Positions 38,564 through 47,706 of a stretch of 64,000 nt of DNA are shown here, one piece after another (within the stretch, counting starts at the first letter, position 1; the number at the start of each line of letters is the position of its first letter). The notes beneath the pieces were generated by a model, which saw only the letters and a program-made list of their open reading frames with translations, was not told where the DNA came from and ran no database searches. Source of the stretch: Glycomyces sp040645615 (GTDB taxonomy: Bacteria > Actinomycetota > Actinomycetes > Mycobacteriales > Micromonosporaceae); assembly GCF_040645615.1 (NCBI RefSeq), contig NZ_JBEYYO010000003.1, forward strand, positions 1 through 64,000, written 5' to 3'. Position numbers and translations under genes: made by a program.

Positions 38564-38602
38564 GCGAAACGGCCCGTCTACGTCGTAGGCGGGCCGTTTC
38601 GC
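38564..38602 (+). terminator. Terminator of ftsH
   Basis: gcgaaacggcccg (38564-38576) pairs with cgggccgtttcgc (38590-38602); the loop contains a further ctac/gtag pairing. Confidence 0.85.
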
Positions 38603-38647
38603 GTACAGCGCGTGAGGAAGCCCACTGGGGCCGGCGGGGAAAACCCG

Positions 38648-38653
38648 TAAACT
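38648..38653 (+). promoter_or_regulatory. -10 element of folE (leaderless)
   Basis: TAAACT ends 6 nt before the ATG at 38660. Confidence 0.55.
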
Positions 38654-38659
38654 TGTGCG

Positions 38660-39301
38660 ATGGCTGAACTCGACAACCTCGCCGCCCGCCTCGTGGACGG
38701 CCGCATCAACGGCAGTCCCGTCGAGGATTCGGTGGACCTGGGGCGCATCGAAGCCGCCGTCCGGGAGATCCTGGCGGCCGTGGGCGAGGACCCCGACCGG
38801 GCCGGCCTCAAGGAGACCCCCCGCCGCGTGGCCCGGGCCTACGCCGAGCTGTTCGCCGGGCTTCGCGTCGATCCGGCCGACGTCTTGAAGACCTCGTTCG
38901 ACGAGAACCACAACGAACTGGTCCTGGTGCGCGACATCGAGGTCCAGTCGTTCTGCGAACACCACCTGCTGCCGTTCACCGGCGTCGCGCACGTGGGCTA
39001 CATCCCCGGAGAGAGCGGCCAGATCGTGGGGCTGTCGAAGCTCGCGCGCCTCGTGGAGGTCTATTCGCGCCGGCCCCAGGTGCAGGAGCGGCTCACCAGC
39101 CAGATCGCCGACCAGCTCTACCGGTCGCTGGAGGCCAGCGGGGTGATCGTGGTGGTCGAGTGCGAGCACACCTGTATGTCCATGCGCGGCATCAGGAAGC
39201 AGGGCTCCAAGACCATCACGTCGGCGGTGCGCGGGCTCATGCAGTCCGACGCGCGCACCCGCGCCGAGGCGATGGCGCTCATCCGCGGGACCGTCGCGTG
39301 A
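38660..39301 (+). CDS. folE: GTP cyclohydrolase I
   Basis: The 213-aa enzyme makes dihydroneopterin triphosphate, the first step of folate synthesis. Zinc ligands are in SFCEHHLLPF and ECEHTCMSMRG; GLSKLARLVEVYSRRPQVQERLT is the family signature. A TAAACT hexamer 6 nt before the ATG suggests a leaderless transcript separate from ftsH, whose terminator lies between them. No other fol genes are in the window. Confidence 0.96.
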   Translation: MAELDNLAARLVDGRINGSPVEDSVDLGRIEAAVREILAAVGEDPDRAGLKETPRRVARAYAELFAGLRVDPADVLKTSFDENHNELVLVRDIEVQSFCEHHLLPFTGVAHVGYIPGESGQIVGLSKLARLVEVYSRRPQVQERLTSQIADQLYRSLEASGVIVVVECEHTCMSMRGIRKQGSKTITSAVRGLMQSDARTRAEAMALIRGTVA

Positions 39302-39310
39302 GAACGTAAG

Positions 39311-39365
39311 GCCCGCGACCGTATCGCGGGCAGGCGAACAGGCCGGACGCTGGCGCGTCCGGCCT
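39311..39365. terminator. Two consecutive hairpins between folE and the acidic-repeat gene
   Basis: gcccgcga/tcgcgggc (39311-39318 and 39324-39331) and aggccggacgc/gcgtccggcct (39340-39350 and 39355-39365) are both perfect stems between convergent genes. Confidence 0.75.
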
Positions 39366-39407
39366 TCGCTTCAGGATGAGTCGAGTCCGCTGAGGGCCCC
39401 GATCCTG

Positions 39408-40040
39408 CTAGAACACCTGGCCGGTCTGCGACTGGAAGGAGTCGCCGGCCGGGTTGGCCTCGGTGTAGGTGGTGTCGAGGAAGCCGTCGCCGTCGGTGTC
39501 GGCCAGGACGGTGTCGGCGATGCCGTCGGCGTCGGAGTCGACCGAGATCTCGTCCACGAGGCCGTCGTGGTCGTAGTCGGTGGCGACCGTGTCGGCGTAG
39601 CCGTCGCCGTTGGAGTCGGTGGCGACCTGGTCGATGTAGCCGTCGGCGTTGGTGTCGTAGGAGACCTGGTCGACGTAGCCGTCGCCGTCGGTGTCGGACT
39701 CGATCGTGTCGATCAGGCCGTCGCCGTCGGTGTCGTAGACGTTGGACTCGAAGGTGCCGTCGCCGTCGGCGTCGATCACGACGCTGTCGGAGATGCCGTC
39801 GCCGTCGTAGTCCACGGCGATCGCGTCGGCCTGGCCGTCGTAGTCGGTGTCGATGAAGGTCACGCCGTCGGCGGTCATCGTGTCGTCGGCGATGCCGTCG
39901 CCGTCGATGTCGAAGGACTCCTCGACGGTGCTCAGGGTGTGGTCGCCGTAGGTGTCCTCGGCGGCGTAGGTGTCGTCTTCGGCGGTGTAGTCCTCGGCCG
40001 CGACGTCTTCTTCGACCGGGGTCTCGTCGTACTCGCTCAT
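39408..40040 (-). CDS. Acidic calcium-binding-type (DxDGDG) repeat protein
   Basis: The 210-aa protein is very acidic. From about residue 42 to 190 it is a chain of about 12 units of the type DxDGDGxxD, like the loops of thrombospondin type 3 or EF-hand-like repeats, so it probably binds several calcium ions. There is no signal peptide or membrane segment, which is unusual for such repeats; export by a non-Sec route is possible. The repeats are also visible at DNA level as runs of gtcgccgtcggtgtc. Similar acidic N-termini (MSEYDETPVEED) are unfamiliar to me. Confidence 0.75.
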   Translation of the reverse strand: MSEYDETPVEEDVAAEDYTAEDDTYAAEDTYGDHTLSTVEESFDIDGDGIADDTMTADGVTFIDTDYDGQADAIAVDYDGDGISDSVVIDADGDGTFESNVYDTDGDGLIDTIESDTDGDGYVDQVSYDTNADGYIDQVATDSNGDGYADTVATDYDHDGLVDEISVDSDADGIADTVLADTDGDGFLDTTYTEANPAGDSFQSQTGQVF

Positions 40041-40192
40041 CGCTGTTCCATCCTTTGGGTGTGAAGCGTTCGTTGCTTGTGAAGAGAACTTTACGGCCGC
40101 CGCCCGGGCCCTGAATCCCCAGAGTGTGCCAACCCCCTATGCTTTCTCCCGTCACCCTTGCACACGGTTGTCCCAGAACGTCAGGAGTCTCT

Positions 40193-40771
40193 GTGGGCGT
40201 AGACGACAGCGCGTTCGACGTGCCGCAGCCGCCTCCGGCCCTGGTCCCGGTGCCGGTCAGCCGCTCCTTCGACATCCACTCGGCGCGAGTCGTGCACGGT
40301 TCGGCCGCCAGCGGATGGCGGTTCGACCTCCGCGCCGACGACCCGATCACCCGTGACGGAATGCTGTTGGTGCCCTTGGTGCCTGAGGCCGACTACTACA
40401 AGGCGGTGGACGGCGACGGGGACGCCTACGCGAGCCTCGTCCCCGCAGAGGACGTGTACGTGCAGCGCCCCGAGCCCGGCACGGGCGCTCCGAGGCCGGG
40501 CTACCTGATCGAGCGGCTCTCCGACCCCGACTCGCCGCCGGTGCGCAGGCCCTATCCGGCCTCGGACGTGCCGAACCTGATCGGGCGGCGGGTCTGGTAC
40601 TGGACCGACGGGGCGTTCAGGGACGACTTCCGTTGCGTCTCAGAGGCGTTCGAGATCGACGGGGACTTCTGCGTGCGGGTCGTCGAGGAGCGGGCCTGGT
40701 ACCGGTGGCAGCGCAGCGGAGTGCTGCCGAAGGCCGAGGACGCGTTCATCCACCACCTGTGGACGCAGTGA
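40193..40771 (+). CDS. Hypothetical protein (192 aa)
   Basis: The soluble protein is rich in Pro, Asp and Trp. The GTG at 40193 has a CAGGAG ribosome-binding site, so I prefer it over an ATG further upstream (40142). The sequence reads as a single mixed alpha/beta domain with YLIERLSDPD, GRRVWYWTDGAF and HHLWTQ at the end. I recognise no family. Its stop directly abuts the stop of holB on the other strand (tga/tca), leaving no room for a terminator. Confidence 0.65.
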   Translation: MGVDDSAFDVPQPPPALVPVPVSRSFDIHSARVVHGSAASGWRFDLRADDPITRDGMLLVPLVPEADYYKAVDGDGDAYASLVPAEDVYVQRPEPGTGAPRPGYLIERLSDPDSPPVRRPYPASDVPNLIGRRVWYWTDGAFRDDFRCVSEAFEIDGDFCVRVVEERAWYRWQRSGVLPKAEDAFIHHLWTQ

Positions 40772-41929
40772 TCAGGCCTGCCACAGGCGCGTCATCATCG
40801 CCTCGACGGCGATGCGCGGGCGCACGTTCGCTTCGATGGCCTTGCGGCAGTCCAGGATCGCGTCGATCCGGCGCAGCAGCGACTCGGCGCTGAGCCTCGC
40901 GGCGGCAGCACGGGTCGTGTCGGCCATGTCGGGGTGGATCGGGGCGACGCGCGCGCCGAACCCGGCCGCCAGAGCGTCCCGGTAGAACGCGGCGAGGTCG
41001 ACCAGGGCCCGGTCGAGGGAGTCGCGCTGGGCGCGGGTGTCGCGGGTCTTCTGGCGCTTCTCGAGTTCCTTGAGCGCGGCCGCCGAGCCGCGGGCGGCCT
41101 TGGACGCGCCTTTCCCGGTGCCGCCCTTGCCGAGTGCGGTCTCCAGGGCTTCGCGTTCGGAGGTCGACTGCTCGGTGTAGGTGCCCGAGGCCTCGGCTTC
41201 GGCGGCTTCGATGAGTTCGACGGCGGCGGTGAAGCACGCGCCGAGGCCGGTGAGGCGGCGCGGGATCTGGAGCACGTCGTGGCGTTTGGCGCGGGCCTCG
41301 GGGTCGGTGGCGAGGCGGCGGGCGCGGCCCACATGGCCTTGCGCGGCGGCGGCGTACAGCTCGGCTTCGCGGCGGTCGAGGCCGTCGCGGCGCACCAGGA
41401 GGTCGGCGATCGCTCCGGCCGGAGGCTGGCGCAAGGTCATGACGCGGCAGCGGGAGCGGATGGTCACCGAGATCTCGGCGGGGTTGACCGAGGGCGCGCA
41501 CAACAGGAACACGGTGCGTTCGGGGGGTTCTTCGACGGCTTTGAGCAGGGCGTTCGCTGCCGCTTCGGTGAGGCGGTCGGCGTCTTCGACCACCAGGACC
41601 TGCCAGCGCCCGGCGGTGGGGGCTCGGGAGGCGTCGAGGATCAGGCCGCGCACTTGGTCGACGCCGAGGGAAAGGCCTTCGGGGATGACGCGGGTGACGT
41701 CGGGGTGGGTGCCGCCGAGGGTGGTGCGGCATTCGTGGCAGTCGCCGCAGCCGCCTTGGGCGCATTGGAGGGCGGCGGCGAAGGCGACGGCGGCGGTGGA
41801 GCGACCGGAGCCGGGCGGGCCGGTGAACAGCCACGCGTGGGTCATCCCATCGCCTACGGCGGCAGCGGAAAGTACGCGCCGGGCCTCGTCTTGGCCGACG
41901 AGTTCGTCGAAGACCGAGGGGGCGTTCAC
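40772..41929 (-). CDS. holB: DNA polymerase III subunit delta' (HolB)
   Basis: The 385-aa clamp-loader AAA+ protein has the P-loop variant GPPGSGRST, zinc-module cysteines (CAQGGCGDCHEC), LVVEDADRLTEAAANALLKAVEEPP (Walker B/SRC region) and IRSRC. It loads the beta clamp with DnaX and HolA. It starts with GTG overlapping the stop of the tmk fusion (GTGA), so they are translationally coupled; the tmk-holB order is common in bacteria. Confidence 0.93.
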   Translation of the reverse strand: MNAPSVFDELVGQDEARRVLSAAAVGDGMTHAWLFTGPPGSGRSTAAVAFAAALQCAQGGCGDCHECRTTLGGTHPDVTRVIPEGLSLGVDQVRGLILDASRAPTAGRWQVLVVEDADRLTEAAANALLKAVEEPPERTVFLLCAPSVNPAEISVTIRSRCRVMTLRQPPAGAIADLLVRRDGLDRREAELYAAAAQGHVGRARRLATDPEARAKRHDVLQIPRRLTGLGACFTAAVELIEAAEAEASGTYTEQSTSEREALETALGKGGTGKGASKAARGSAAALKELEKRQKTRDTRAQRDSLDRALVDLAAFYRDALAAGFGARVAPIHPDMADTTRAAAARLSAESLLRRIDAILDCRKAIEANVRPRIAVEAMMTRLWQA

Positions 41930-44091
41930 GGCCGTCCGGCCTCCTCGGCGACCACGGTGTTCCAGCCGTACTCGCCGTCGTCGTCGGCCGCGGGGCGGTC
42001 GTCGGCGGGGGCCTGGGCGGGCCGGTCGGCGTCGAGGCCGGGCCAGCCGGTCTCGGTGCGGGCGGTCTGGGTGCGGATGTCGAGGCGTTGGGCCACGGCC
42101 TCGCGCACGGCGGCGGCGATCTCGTCGGCGGTGCCTCCGGCGGGGATCACCAGGTAGCGCTTGGAATCAGCGGCGGCGAGCTGGAGGAACGTGGCGCGCA
42201 CGCGCTCGTGGTAGTCGAGTTCTTCTTGTTCGAGCCGGTCGCCGGTGCCGCCGGCCTTGGCGCGGTGGAGCCCTGCGGCGGGGTCGACGTCCAGGAGCAC
42301 CGTCAGGTCGGGTTTGAGGCCGCCGGTGGCCCACGAGGAGACCCAGGCGATCTCGTCTTTGCCCAGTTCGCGGCCCGCGCCCTGGTAGGCGATCGAGGAG
42401 TCGACGTAGCGGTCGGAGACCACGACGGCGCCCCTTTCGAGGGCGGGGCGGACGACCTTCTCGACGTGCTGGGCGCGGTCGGCGGCGAACAGGAGCGCTT
42501 CGGCCCGGGGGGCGGGAGCGGATTCGCCGCCGGAGTCGAGCACGAGGGAGCGGATGCGCGCGCCGATGTCGGTCGCGCCGGGTTCGCGGGTGAGCACGGC
42601 TTCGTAGCCGCGGAGTTTGAGCCAGGCGGCGAGTTTGACCGACTGGGTGGACTTCCCGGCGCCTTCGCCGCCTTCGAAGACCACGAAGAACCCGGTGCCC
42701 GCGTTGGGCACGACCGCGGCGAGGGGCCTGCCGCGCAGGGAGGACCACAGGTCGGCGAAGACCGGGACGCCGGGCTTGTCGTCCATGTTGCGGAACGCGG
42801 TGACGCCGAGCCAGGCCACGAGCGCGGCGGCCACGAACAGGAGGATCCGGCTCATGGAGATCTCGACTTCGGTGAAGCCGAGGTCGAGCTGCCGGGCGGC
42901 GTGCCAGCCCGCGAGCGGCGCGGAGATCGTCATGGCGAGCATGAGGATGACGCGCGCGGAGACGGCGATGAACGCGAACATGCGGCCGCGGATCTCGTCC
43001 TCGGTCTCCCTTTGGAGGAGGGTGATCCCGGCGAGGAAGGCCATCCCCGCGCCCAGGCCCATGATGACCGAGCCGACGAGCGCGACCCACAGCCACGGCG
43101 CGACCGAGTCGATGGCCAGGCCCGCGGCGGCCAGGACGATGCTCATGCCGAACCAGCGCAGCCGCGAGAGTTCGCCGATGAGCTTGGGGCCGAACGCGAT
43201 CCCGGCGCCGAGGCCGAGGAACAGGAACACCGCGAGGATGTAGAACGCGGCTTCTCCGGCTTCGAGCGTGGTCGCGTAGACCGTGCCGACGCCGATGAGG
43301 ATGCCCGCGCCGCTGAACGCGCCGAGCATCCCGAGGATGAGGCCCCTCACGCGCTCGCGGTCCCGCATGTAGGTCCAGCCTTCGACGAAGTCGTTCCACA
43401 CGCTGGAGGTCTTGGCCGCGACCTGGCCGTAGCGGCCGGAGATCTGGGGGATGAAGAAGTAGACGGTGACGGCGAGGATCGCGAACATCGCGGCCGTCAG
43501 GTACAGGGCCACGACCATCGGCTCGGCCCAGGGGCCGAGGTTGGCCCACACGCCCGAGCCCCGTTCGAGGATCGCCAGGACCGCGAACGCCAGCGGCGGG
43601 GCGATGCCGTACGTGGTGGCGAGGCTGAGCTGGTTGGCGGCCTCGTACTTGTCTCGCGGCAGGAGGTTCGGCACGGCCGCCTCCTTGGCCGGGGACCAGA
43701 TGAGGACGGCCCCTTCGATGCACAGCTGGGCGACGGCCAGCCAGGCCACCGTGATCGCGGTGTTGTCGGTGATGAGGTAGACCGTGGGCACCGAGGCGAT
43801 GAGGAGGAACCTGGCGGTGTCGCACGCGGCCATGGTCTTGCGGCGGTCGAACCGGTCGGCGAACACGCCCGCGACGGGGCCGAGCACCAGGGACGGCAGG
43901 AGCCGCAGCACGATCGTGGCCGAGAACGCCGCGCCCTTGGCCGCGGGGTCGTCGAACAGCGATTGCGCGAATCCCGCCGTGGCGAACAGGGCCAACCAGT
44001 CGCCGAAGGAGGCCAGGCCGAGCACGGTCCACAGCCTTCTGAACGGGCGGATCCGCAGCACTGTCTGGATATCGGCAAGGGTGTTCGCCAT
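41926..44091 (-). CDS. tmk: Fusion: MFS-like membrane transporter and thymidylate kinase
   Basis: The 721-aa protein has two parts. Residues about 1-440 are a 12-helix major facilitator-type domain (FADRFDRRKT loop between helices 2 and 3). Residues about 470-690 are dTMP kinase, with P-loop FEGGEGAGKST, DRYVDSSIAYQG (the DRY/H motif) and a lid region with arginines. A Pro/Asp-rich tail follows. The kinase makes dTDP for DNA synthesis; the transported substrate is unknown. This fusion is known in some actinomycetes. The frame is continuous, with no internal stop. Confidence 0.92.
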   Translation of the reverse strand: MANTLADIQTVLRIRPFRRLWTVLGLASFGDWLALFATAGFAQSLFDDPAAKGAAFSATIVLRLLPSLVLGPVAGVFADRFDRRKTMAACDTARFLLIASVPTVYLITDNTAITVAWLAVAQLCIEGAVLIWSPAKEAAVPNLLPRDKYEAANQLSLATTYGIAPPLAFAVLAILERGSGVWANLGPWAEPMVVALYLTAAMFAILAVTVYFFIPQISGRYGQVAAKTSSVWNDFVEGWTYMRDRERVRGLILGMLGAFSGAGILIGVGTVYATTLEAGEAAFYILAVFLFLGLGAGIAFGPKLIGELSRLRWFGMSIVLAAAGLAIDSVAPWLWVALVGSVIMGLGAGMAFLAGITLLQRETEDEIRGRMFAFIAVSARVILMLAMTISAPLAGWHAARQLDLGFTEVEISMSRILLFVAAALVAWLGVTAFRNMDDKPGVPVFADLWSSLRGRPLAAVVPNAGTGFFVVFEGGEGAGKSTQSVKLAAWLKLRGYEAVLTREPGATDIGARIRSLVLDSGGESAPAPRAEALLFAADRAQHVEKVVRPALERGAVVVSDRYVDSSIAYQGAGRELGKDEIAWVSSWATGGLKPDLTVLLDVDPAAGLHRAKAGGTGDRLEQEELDYHERVRATFLQLAAADSKRYLVIPAGGTADEIAAAVREAVAQRLDIRTQTARTETGWPGLDADRPAQAPADDRPAADDDGEYGWNTVVAEEAGRP

Positions 44092-44206
44092 GCTGCTCCT
44101 CGAAAGTCAGAGACCGCGCCGGGTCGACTACGACACTAGTCGGCTCGGCGCGGCCTCACGTCTCGGCGCGGTCGATGAGTCTTGCGGGCCACCCCCGCGC
44201 GAAGTT

Positions 44207-44878
44207 CTAGGACAGGCGGCGCGCGAGGTAGTCGCAGACGACGCCGTTGGCCTCGGCCAGCGAGGCCTCGCAGCCTTCGGGGTCGCGGCGGAACGCGAGC
44301 CGGACCAGGGCCTGGCCGGTCTCGACGGCGACGGTGACGGTCTTGCCCAACTCGTCGTCGCCGCCGATGCCGAAGCGCTGGGCGAGCCCGGCGAGGATCT
44401 GGTCGGCGATCACGTCGCCGCCGGTGGTGACCGCGTCGGCCCGGCCCGGGTCGATCGCGTCGGCCAGGTGGAGGACGCGGAAGCCCGGCGCGGTGCGGTA
44501 CATGTGCACGTACTCGGCGATGGCCGCGGCGACCCCGTCCCGCCAGTCGGCGGGGGGCTCGGCGTCGAAGCGGGCGGTGAGCCGCTCGAAGTACAGGTCG
44601 ATGTAGCGCTGGCTCAGCGCCTCGGCGAGCGAGCGCTTGTCGCCGAAGAACTGGTAGACCGAGCCGATCGCGACATCGGCCCGCTGGGCTATGGCCGTGG
44701 TCGAGAGCCGGTCGTAGCCGACCTCCTCGATCAGGTCCGCCGCCGCGTCGAGCATGCGGCGCACGCGCGCGGCCGAGCGCTCCTGGACGGGCAGGCGCCG
44801 CAGCGAGTGCGTCGCGCCGAGTTTGGACACCGGCGACATGGTGGGCTGTCGAGCGGCCGGAACGGTGGCGGTGCTCAT
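44207..44878 (-). CDS. TetR family transcriptional regulator
   Basis: The 223-aa protein has an N-terminal helix-turn-helix (ERSAARVRRMLDAAADLIEE, then AIAQRADVAIGSVYQFFGDK) preceded by a 35-residue flexible arm, with a C-terminal ligand domain. The ATG at 44878 follows GGGGGAG. Its target is unclear; it lies between the MFS-tmk fusion (same strand) and mshA (divergent). A caagt...acttg dyad at 44904-44929 in its upstream region could be its operator. Confidence 0.88.
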   Translation of the reverse strand: MSTATVPAARQPTMSPVSKLGATHSLRRLPVQERSAARVRRMLDAAADLIEEVGYDRLSTTAIAQRADVAIGSVYQFFGDKRSLAEALSQRYIDLYFERLTARFDAEPPADWRDGVAAAIAEYVHMYRTAPGFRVLHLADAIDPGRADAVTTGGDVIADQILAGLAQRFGIGGDDELGKTVTVAVETGQALVRLAFRRDPEGCEASLAEANGVVCDYLARRLS

Positions 44879-45169
44879 GGTGTTGTCTCCCCCCTGGTGA
44901 TGACAAGTATCCCCATCATGGACGACTTGCCCGGATTTGAGGCTCATTCCGGCTCGTGTCGCGAGAGAAATTCCGGCTTCACCTGACCGGGGGTCGTGAA
45001 TCCGACACGCAGCGAAGTCGTAAGCTCGCGTCGCATTTTGGCTTGACGAATGCCTAGTTCGTCACTCCAGCGCTTGTGGCGGTTGTGTGTGAACACCAGG
45101 GCACGGAAGTATTGCGAGTGTTTTGCGCGTTGCTTCAGGGGACGAGGCAACCGCGGAGAGGACTCACAC

Positions 45170-46471
45170 GTGAACACACGGCGCACCCCGGCCTTCCGGG
45201 CCCGATGCCGCAAGCAGCCCGTCCGCCGCGTGGCGATGGTCTCGGTCCACACCTCACCGCTCGCGCAGCCGGGGACCGGCGACGCCGGCGGCATGAACGT
45301 GTACGTGCTCAACACCGCCCGCGAACTCGCCCGCGCCGGCGTCGAAGTCGAGATCTTCACCCGCGCCACCTCCTCCGAAGAGCCGCCCACGGCCGAGGCC
45401 GCGCCGGGCGTGCTCGTCCACCACCTGCCCGCCGGGCCCTTCGAAGGGCTCTCCAAGAACGACCTGCCCACGCAGCTGTGCGCGTTCACCGGCGGGCTGC
45501 TCCGCGCCGAGGCCCACAACCCGGCCGGGCACTACGACCTCATCCACGCCCACTACTGGCTCTCGGGCCAGGCCGCGTGGGTCGCCTCGGACCGGTGGGG
45601 CGTGCCGCTCGTGCAGACCTTCCACACGCTCGCGAAAGTGAAGAACGCCCAGCTCGCCGAGGGCGACTCGCCCGAGCCGATCGGGCGCGTCGTGGGCGAG
45701 GAGCAGCTGACCTGCGAAGCGGACCTGCTCATCGCCAACACCGCAGCCGAGGCCGAGGAGTTGCGGCGGTTCTACAACGCGGACGCGCGGCGCGTCGAGG
45801 TCATCCACCCGGGTGTGGACCTCGGGGTGTTCCGGCCCGGGGACTCCTACGCGGCCAGGGAGGCGCTGGGCCTGCGTCAAGACGCTCTGGTGGTCGCGTT
45901 CGTGGGCCGCATCCAGCCCGCGAAGGCCCCCGACGTGCTGCTGCGGGGCCTGGCCCGGCTGCGGGAGACCGACCCGGCGCTGGCCGAACGGATCGTCCCG
46001 GTCTTCGTGGGCGGCCCCTCAAACACCGACCTCTACTGGCTGCCGAAACTCGCCGGGGAACTGGGCCTGGGCGACCGCGTCCAATGGCGCACCCCGCGCT
46101 CGGGCGAGGCGCTCGCGCAGGTCTACCGGGCCGCCGACGCGGTGGCCGTGCCCAGCTACAACGAGTCGTTCGGGCTCGTCGCCCTCGAAGCCCAGGCCAC
46201 CGGCACCCCGGTGATCGCGGCGAAAGTCGGCGGCTTGACGACGGCGGTCGCCGAAGGCGACTCCGGGCTCTTGGTCGACTCCCACTCCTCCGACGACTGG
46301 GCGAGCGCCCTGGGCCGCCTCATGGGCGACGACGCATTGCGCGCGCGCCTGGCCGCCGGTTCGCGGAAGCACGCCGCGCTGTTCTCATGGCAGTCCACAG
46401 CGGAAGGCTTGAACACGGCCTACCGCCGCGCCCTGCTCGCACGCTCGCAGGCGATTACGCTGAACCGGTGA
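45170..46471 (+). CDS. mshA: D-inositol-3-phosphate glycosyltransferase MshA
   Basis: The 433-aa GT4 enzyme transfers GlcNAc to inositol-3-phosphate, the first step of mycothiol. SVHTSPLAQPGTGDAGGMNV at the N-terminus is the MshA signature; FVGRIQPAKAP and ESFGLVALEAQATGTPV (E-x7-E) are glycosyltransferase motifs. The GTG at 45170 has a GAGAGGA ribosome-binding site. It is translationally coupled to the next gene (GTGA overlap). No other msh gene is in the window. Confidence 0.95.
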   Translation: MNTRRTPAFRARCRKQPVRRVAMVSVHTSPLAQPGTGDAGGMNVYVLNTARELARAGVEVEIFTRATSSEEPPTAEAAPGVLVHHLPAGPFEGLSKNDLPTQLCAFTGGLLRAEAHNPAGHYDLIHAHYWLSGQAAWVASDRWGVPLVQTFHTLAKVKNAQLAEGDSPEPIGRVVGEEQLTCEADLLIANTAAEAEELRRFYNADARRVEVIHPGVDLGVFRPGDSYAAREALGLRQDALVVAFVGRIQPAKAPDVLLRGLARLRETDPALAERIVPVFVGGPSNTDLYWLPKLAGELGLGDRVQWRTPRSGEALAQVYRAADAVAVPSYNESFGLVALEAQATGTPVIAAKVGGLTTAVAEGDSGLLVDSHSSDDWASALGRLMGDDALRARLAAGSRKHAALFSWQSTAEGLNTAYRRALLARSQAITLNR

Positions 46472-46944
46472 TCGAACGACTTGAAGCGGCCCTCGCCGAG
46501 ACCGGCGCCGAATACCGCCGAGACGGCGACCGATCGGTCGTCGTCTCACTCCCGGGCCGGCGCAAACTCAACATCGCCTGCGGCCTCGTCCTCGAAGACC
46601 ACGCCCTCCGCGTCGAGTGCTTCGTCGCCCGCCGCCCCGAAGAGAACCACGAAGCGGTCTGGTCAGAGCTGCTGCGCCGCAACGGCCGCCTCTACGCCGT
46701 CGCCTTCGCCACCGACGAATCCGAGGACATCCACCTCGTCGGCCGCCTGCCCTTGACCGCGATCGAAGCGAACGAACTCGACCGAGTCCTAGGCCAAGTC
46801 CTCGAAGCAGCGGACGAATCCTTCAACACCATCCTCGAACTGGGCTTCCGAACCTCGATAGAACAAGAATGGCGCTGGCGCCTGAGCAGAGGCGAATCCA
46901 CGAAGAACCTCGAAGCCTTCGAGCACCTGCGCCCGCAGACCTAG
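46468..46944 (+). CDS. YbjN domain protein downstream of mshA
   Basis: The 158-aa protein has the chaperone-like YbjN fold pattern: KLNIACGLVLEDHALRVECFVARRPEENHEAVW, then VGRLPLTAIEANELDRVLGQVLEAADESFNTIL. Its GTG start overlaps the mshA stop. A ybjN-like gene after mshA and before gpmA is the usual order in many actinobacteria; here about 8 kb intervenes before gpmA. Its stop overlaps that of the convergent 89-aa gene (CTAG). Confidence 0.85.
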   Translation: MIERLEAALAETGAEYRRDGDRSVVVSLPGRRKLNIACGLVLEDHALRVECFVARRPEENHEAVWSELLRRNGRLYAVAFATDESEDIHLVGRLPLTAIEANELDRVLGQVLEAADESFNTILELGFRTSIEQEWRWRLSRGESTKNLEAFEHLRPQT

Positions 46945-47210
46945 GGTTCGCGGCGGAACGCGTAGTAGGTCATGTTCCGCGGCTCGGTCAGCGCCTCCAT
47001 GAACCGCTCGGGATGCGCGGGCGTCACCACCGCACCGAGCCGGTAGGACAAGATGCCCTCGGTGTAGTACTTGCGCGCCATGGATTCCCATCGCTCATCG
47101 AGGATCTCCAAGGTGACGCCGTCACCGCCTCGCCGAAAGACCGCCACCTTGGTCATGCCCGTCTCCGTGAGCGCATAGAACCCCATGCCCTCGGGTACCT
47201 CGTCTACCAC
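46941..47210 (-). CDS. Hypothetical protein (89 aa)
   Basis: The soluble alpha/beta protein begins MVDEVPEGMGFYALTETG and contains VAVFRRGGDGVTLEILDERW, AHPERFMEAL and a basic end. There is no signal peptide. Its 3' end overlaps ybjN by 4 nt on the opposite strand. I recognise no family. It marks the left border of the accessory stretch between ybjN and gpmA. Confidence 0.55.
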   Translation of the reverse strand: MVDEVPEGMGFYALTETGMTKVAVFRRGGDGVTLEILDERWESMARKYYTEGILSYRLGAVVTPAHPERFMEALTEPRNMTYYAFRREP

Positions 47211-47273
47211 GGGTTCGTCCTCATTTTCGAGTGAATGTCGTTGCAGGACAACATTTATGGGACTTGTGCGACT

Positions 47274-47310
47274 ATCAGATGGGCCCCGAGCGCCGGCCGG
47301 GGCCCCTGAT
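47274..47310 (-). terminator. Hairpin downstream of the 125-aa gene
   Basis: atcag plus gggcccc (47274-47287) pairs with ggggccc plus ctgat (47299-47310). Confidence 0.6.
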
Positions 47311-47328
47311 GTTGATCGGCGATTGGTG

Positions 47329-47706
47329 TCAATGGTCCGCGATGTGGCAGCGGGCCAGGGTTTCTCGGTGGCGGTAGTGCTCGATGACGGCGACGACGAT
47401 CAGGTCGGCGCGGTTGAAGGAGCTTACCCAGTCGAGGTGCTCGGATTCGGAGATCACGAGGCGGGCGTGCGGGCTCGCCAGGCCGATCACGGTGCCGATC
47501 CGGTTGGGCTCCAGGTCGGTGAAGGAGACTTGCACCGAATCGAGCGCGGTGAGCCAGACGAGTTCGATCCGGCGGCCCTCGACGGCGATGTCGCCGAGCT
47601 TGGCGCGCATGGTGGTCGTGAACGCGGTGGCGGTGGATGCGGTGTTGATGGATGCGGCGCTGGTGGCCGCAGTGTCGGGCGGCATCGTATTGGGCGGCAA
47701 GGTCAT
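47329..47706 (-). CDS. Hypothetical protein (125 aa)
   Basis: It has a Thr/Ala-rich N-terminal 30 residues, then a beta-rich body (KLGDIAVEGRRIELVWLTALDSVQVSF) that looks like a small nucleotide or RNA-binding-type fold, with a His-rich end. The ATG at 47706 overlaps the upstream stop (ATGA) and has a GGGGGAG ribosome-binding site, so it is coupled to the 91-aa gene. The family is not recognised. Confidence 0.55.
   Translation of the reverse strand: MTLPPNTMPPDTAATSAASINTASTATAFTTTMRAKLGDIAVEGRRIELVWLTALDSVQVSFTDLEPNRIGTVIGLASPHARLVISESEHLDWVSSFNRADLIVVAVIEHYRHRETLARCHIADH

Noticed and set aside
42088..44139. A 683-codon plus-strand frame opposite the MFS-tmk fusion
   Set aside because: It has no domains and a composition typical of the antisense of a membrane protein; the minus strand shows clear MFS and kinase motifs.
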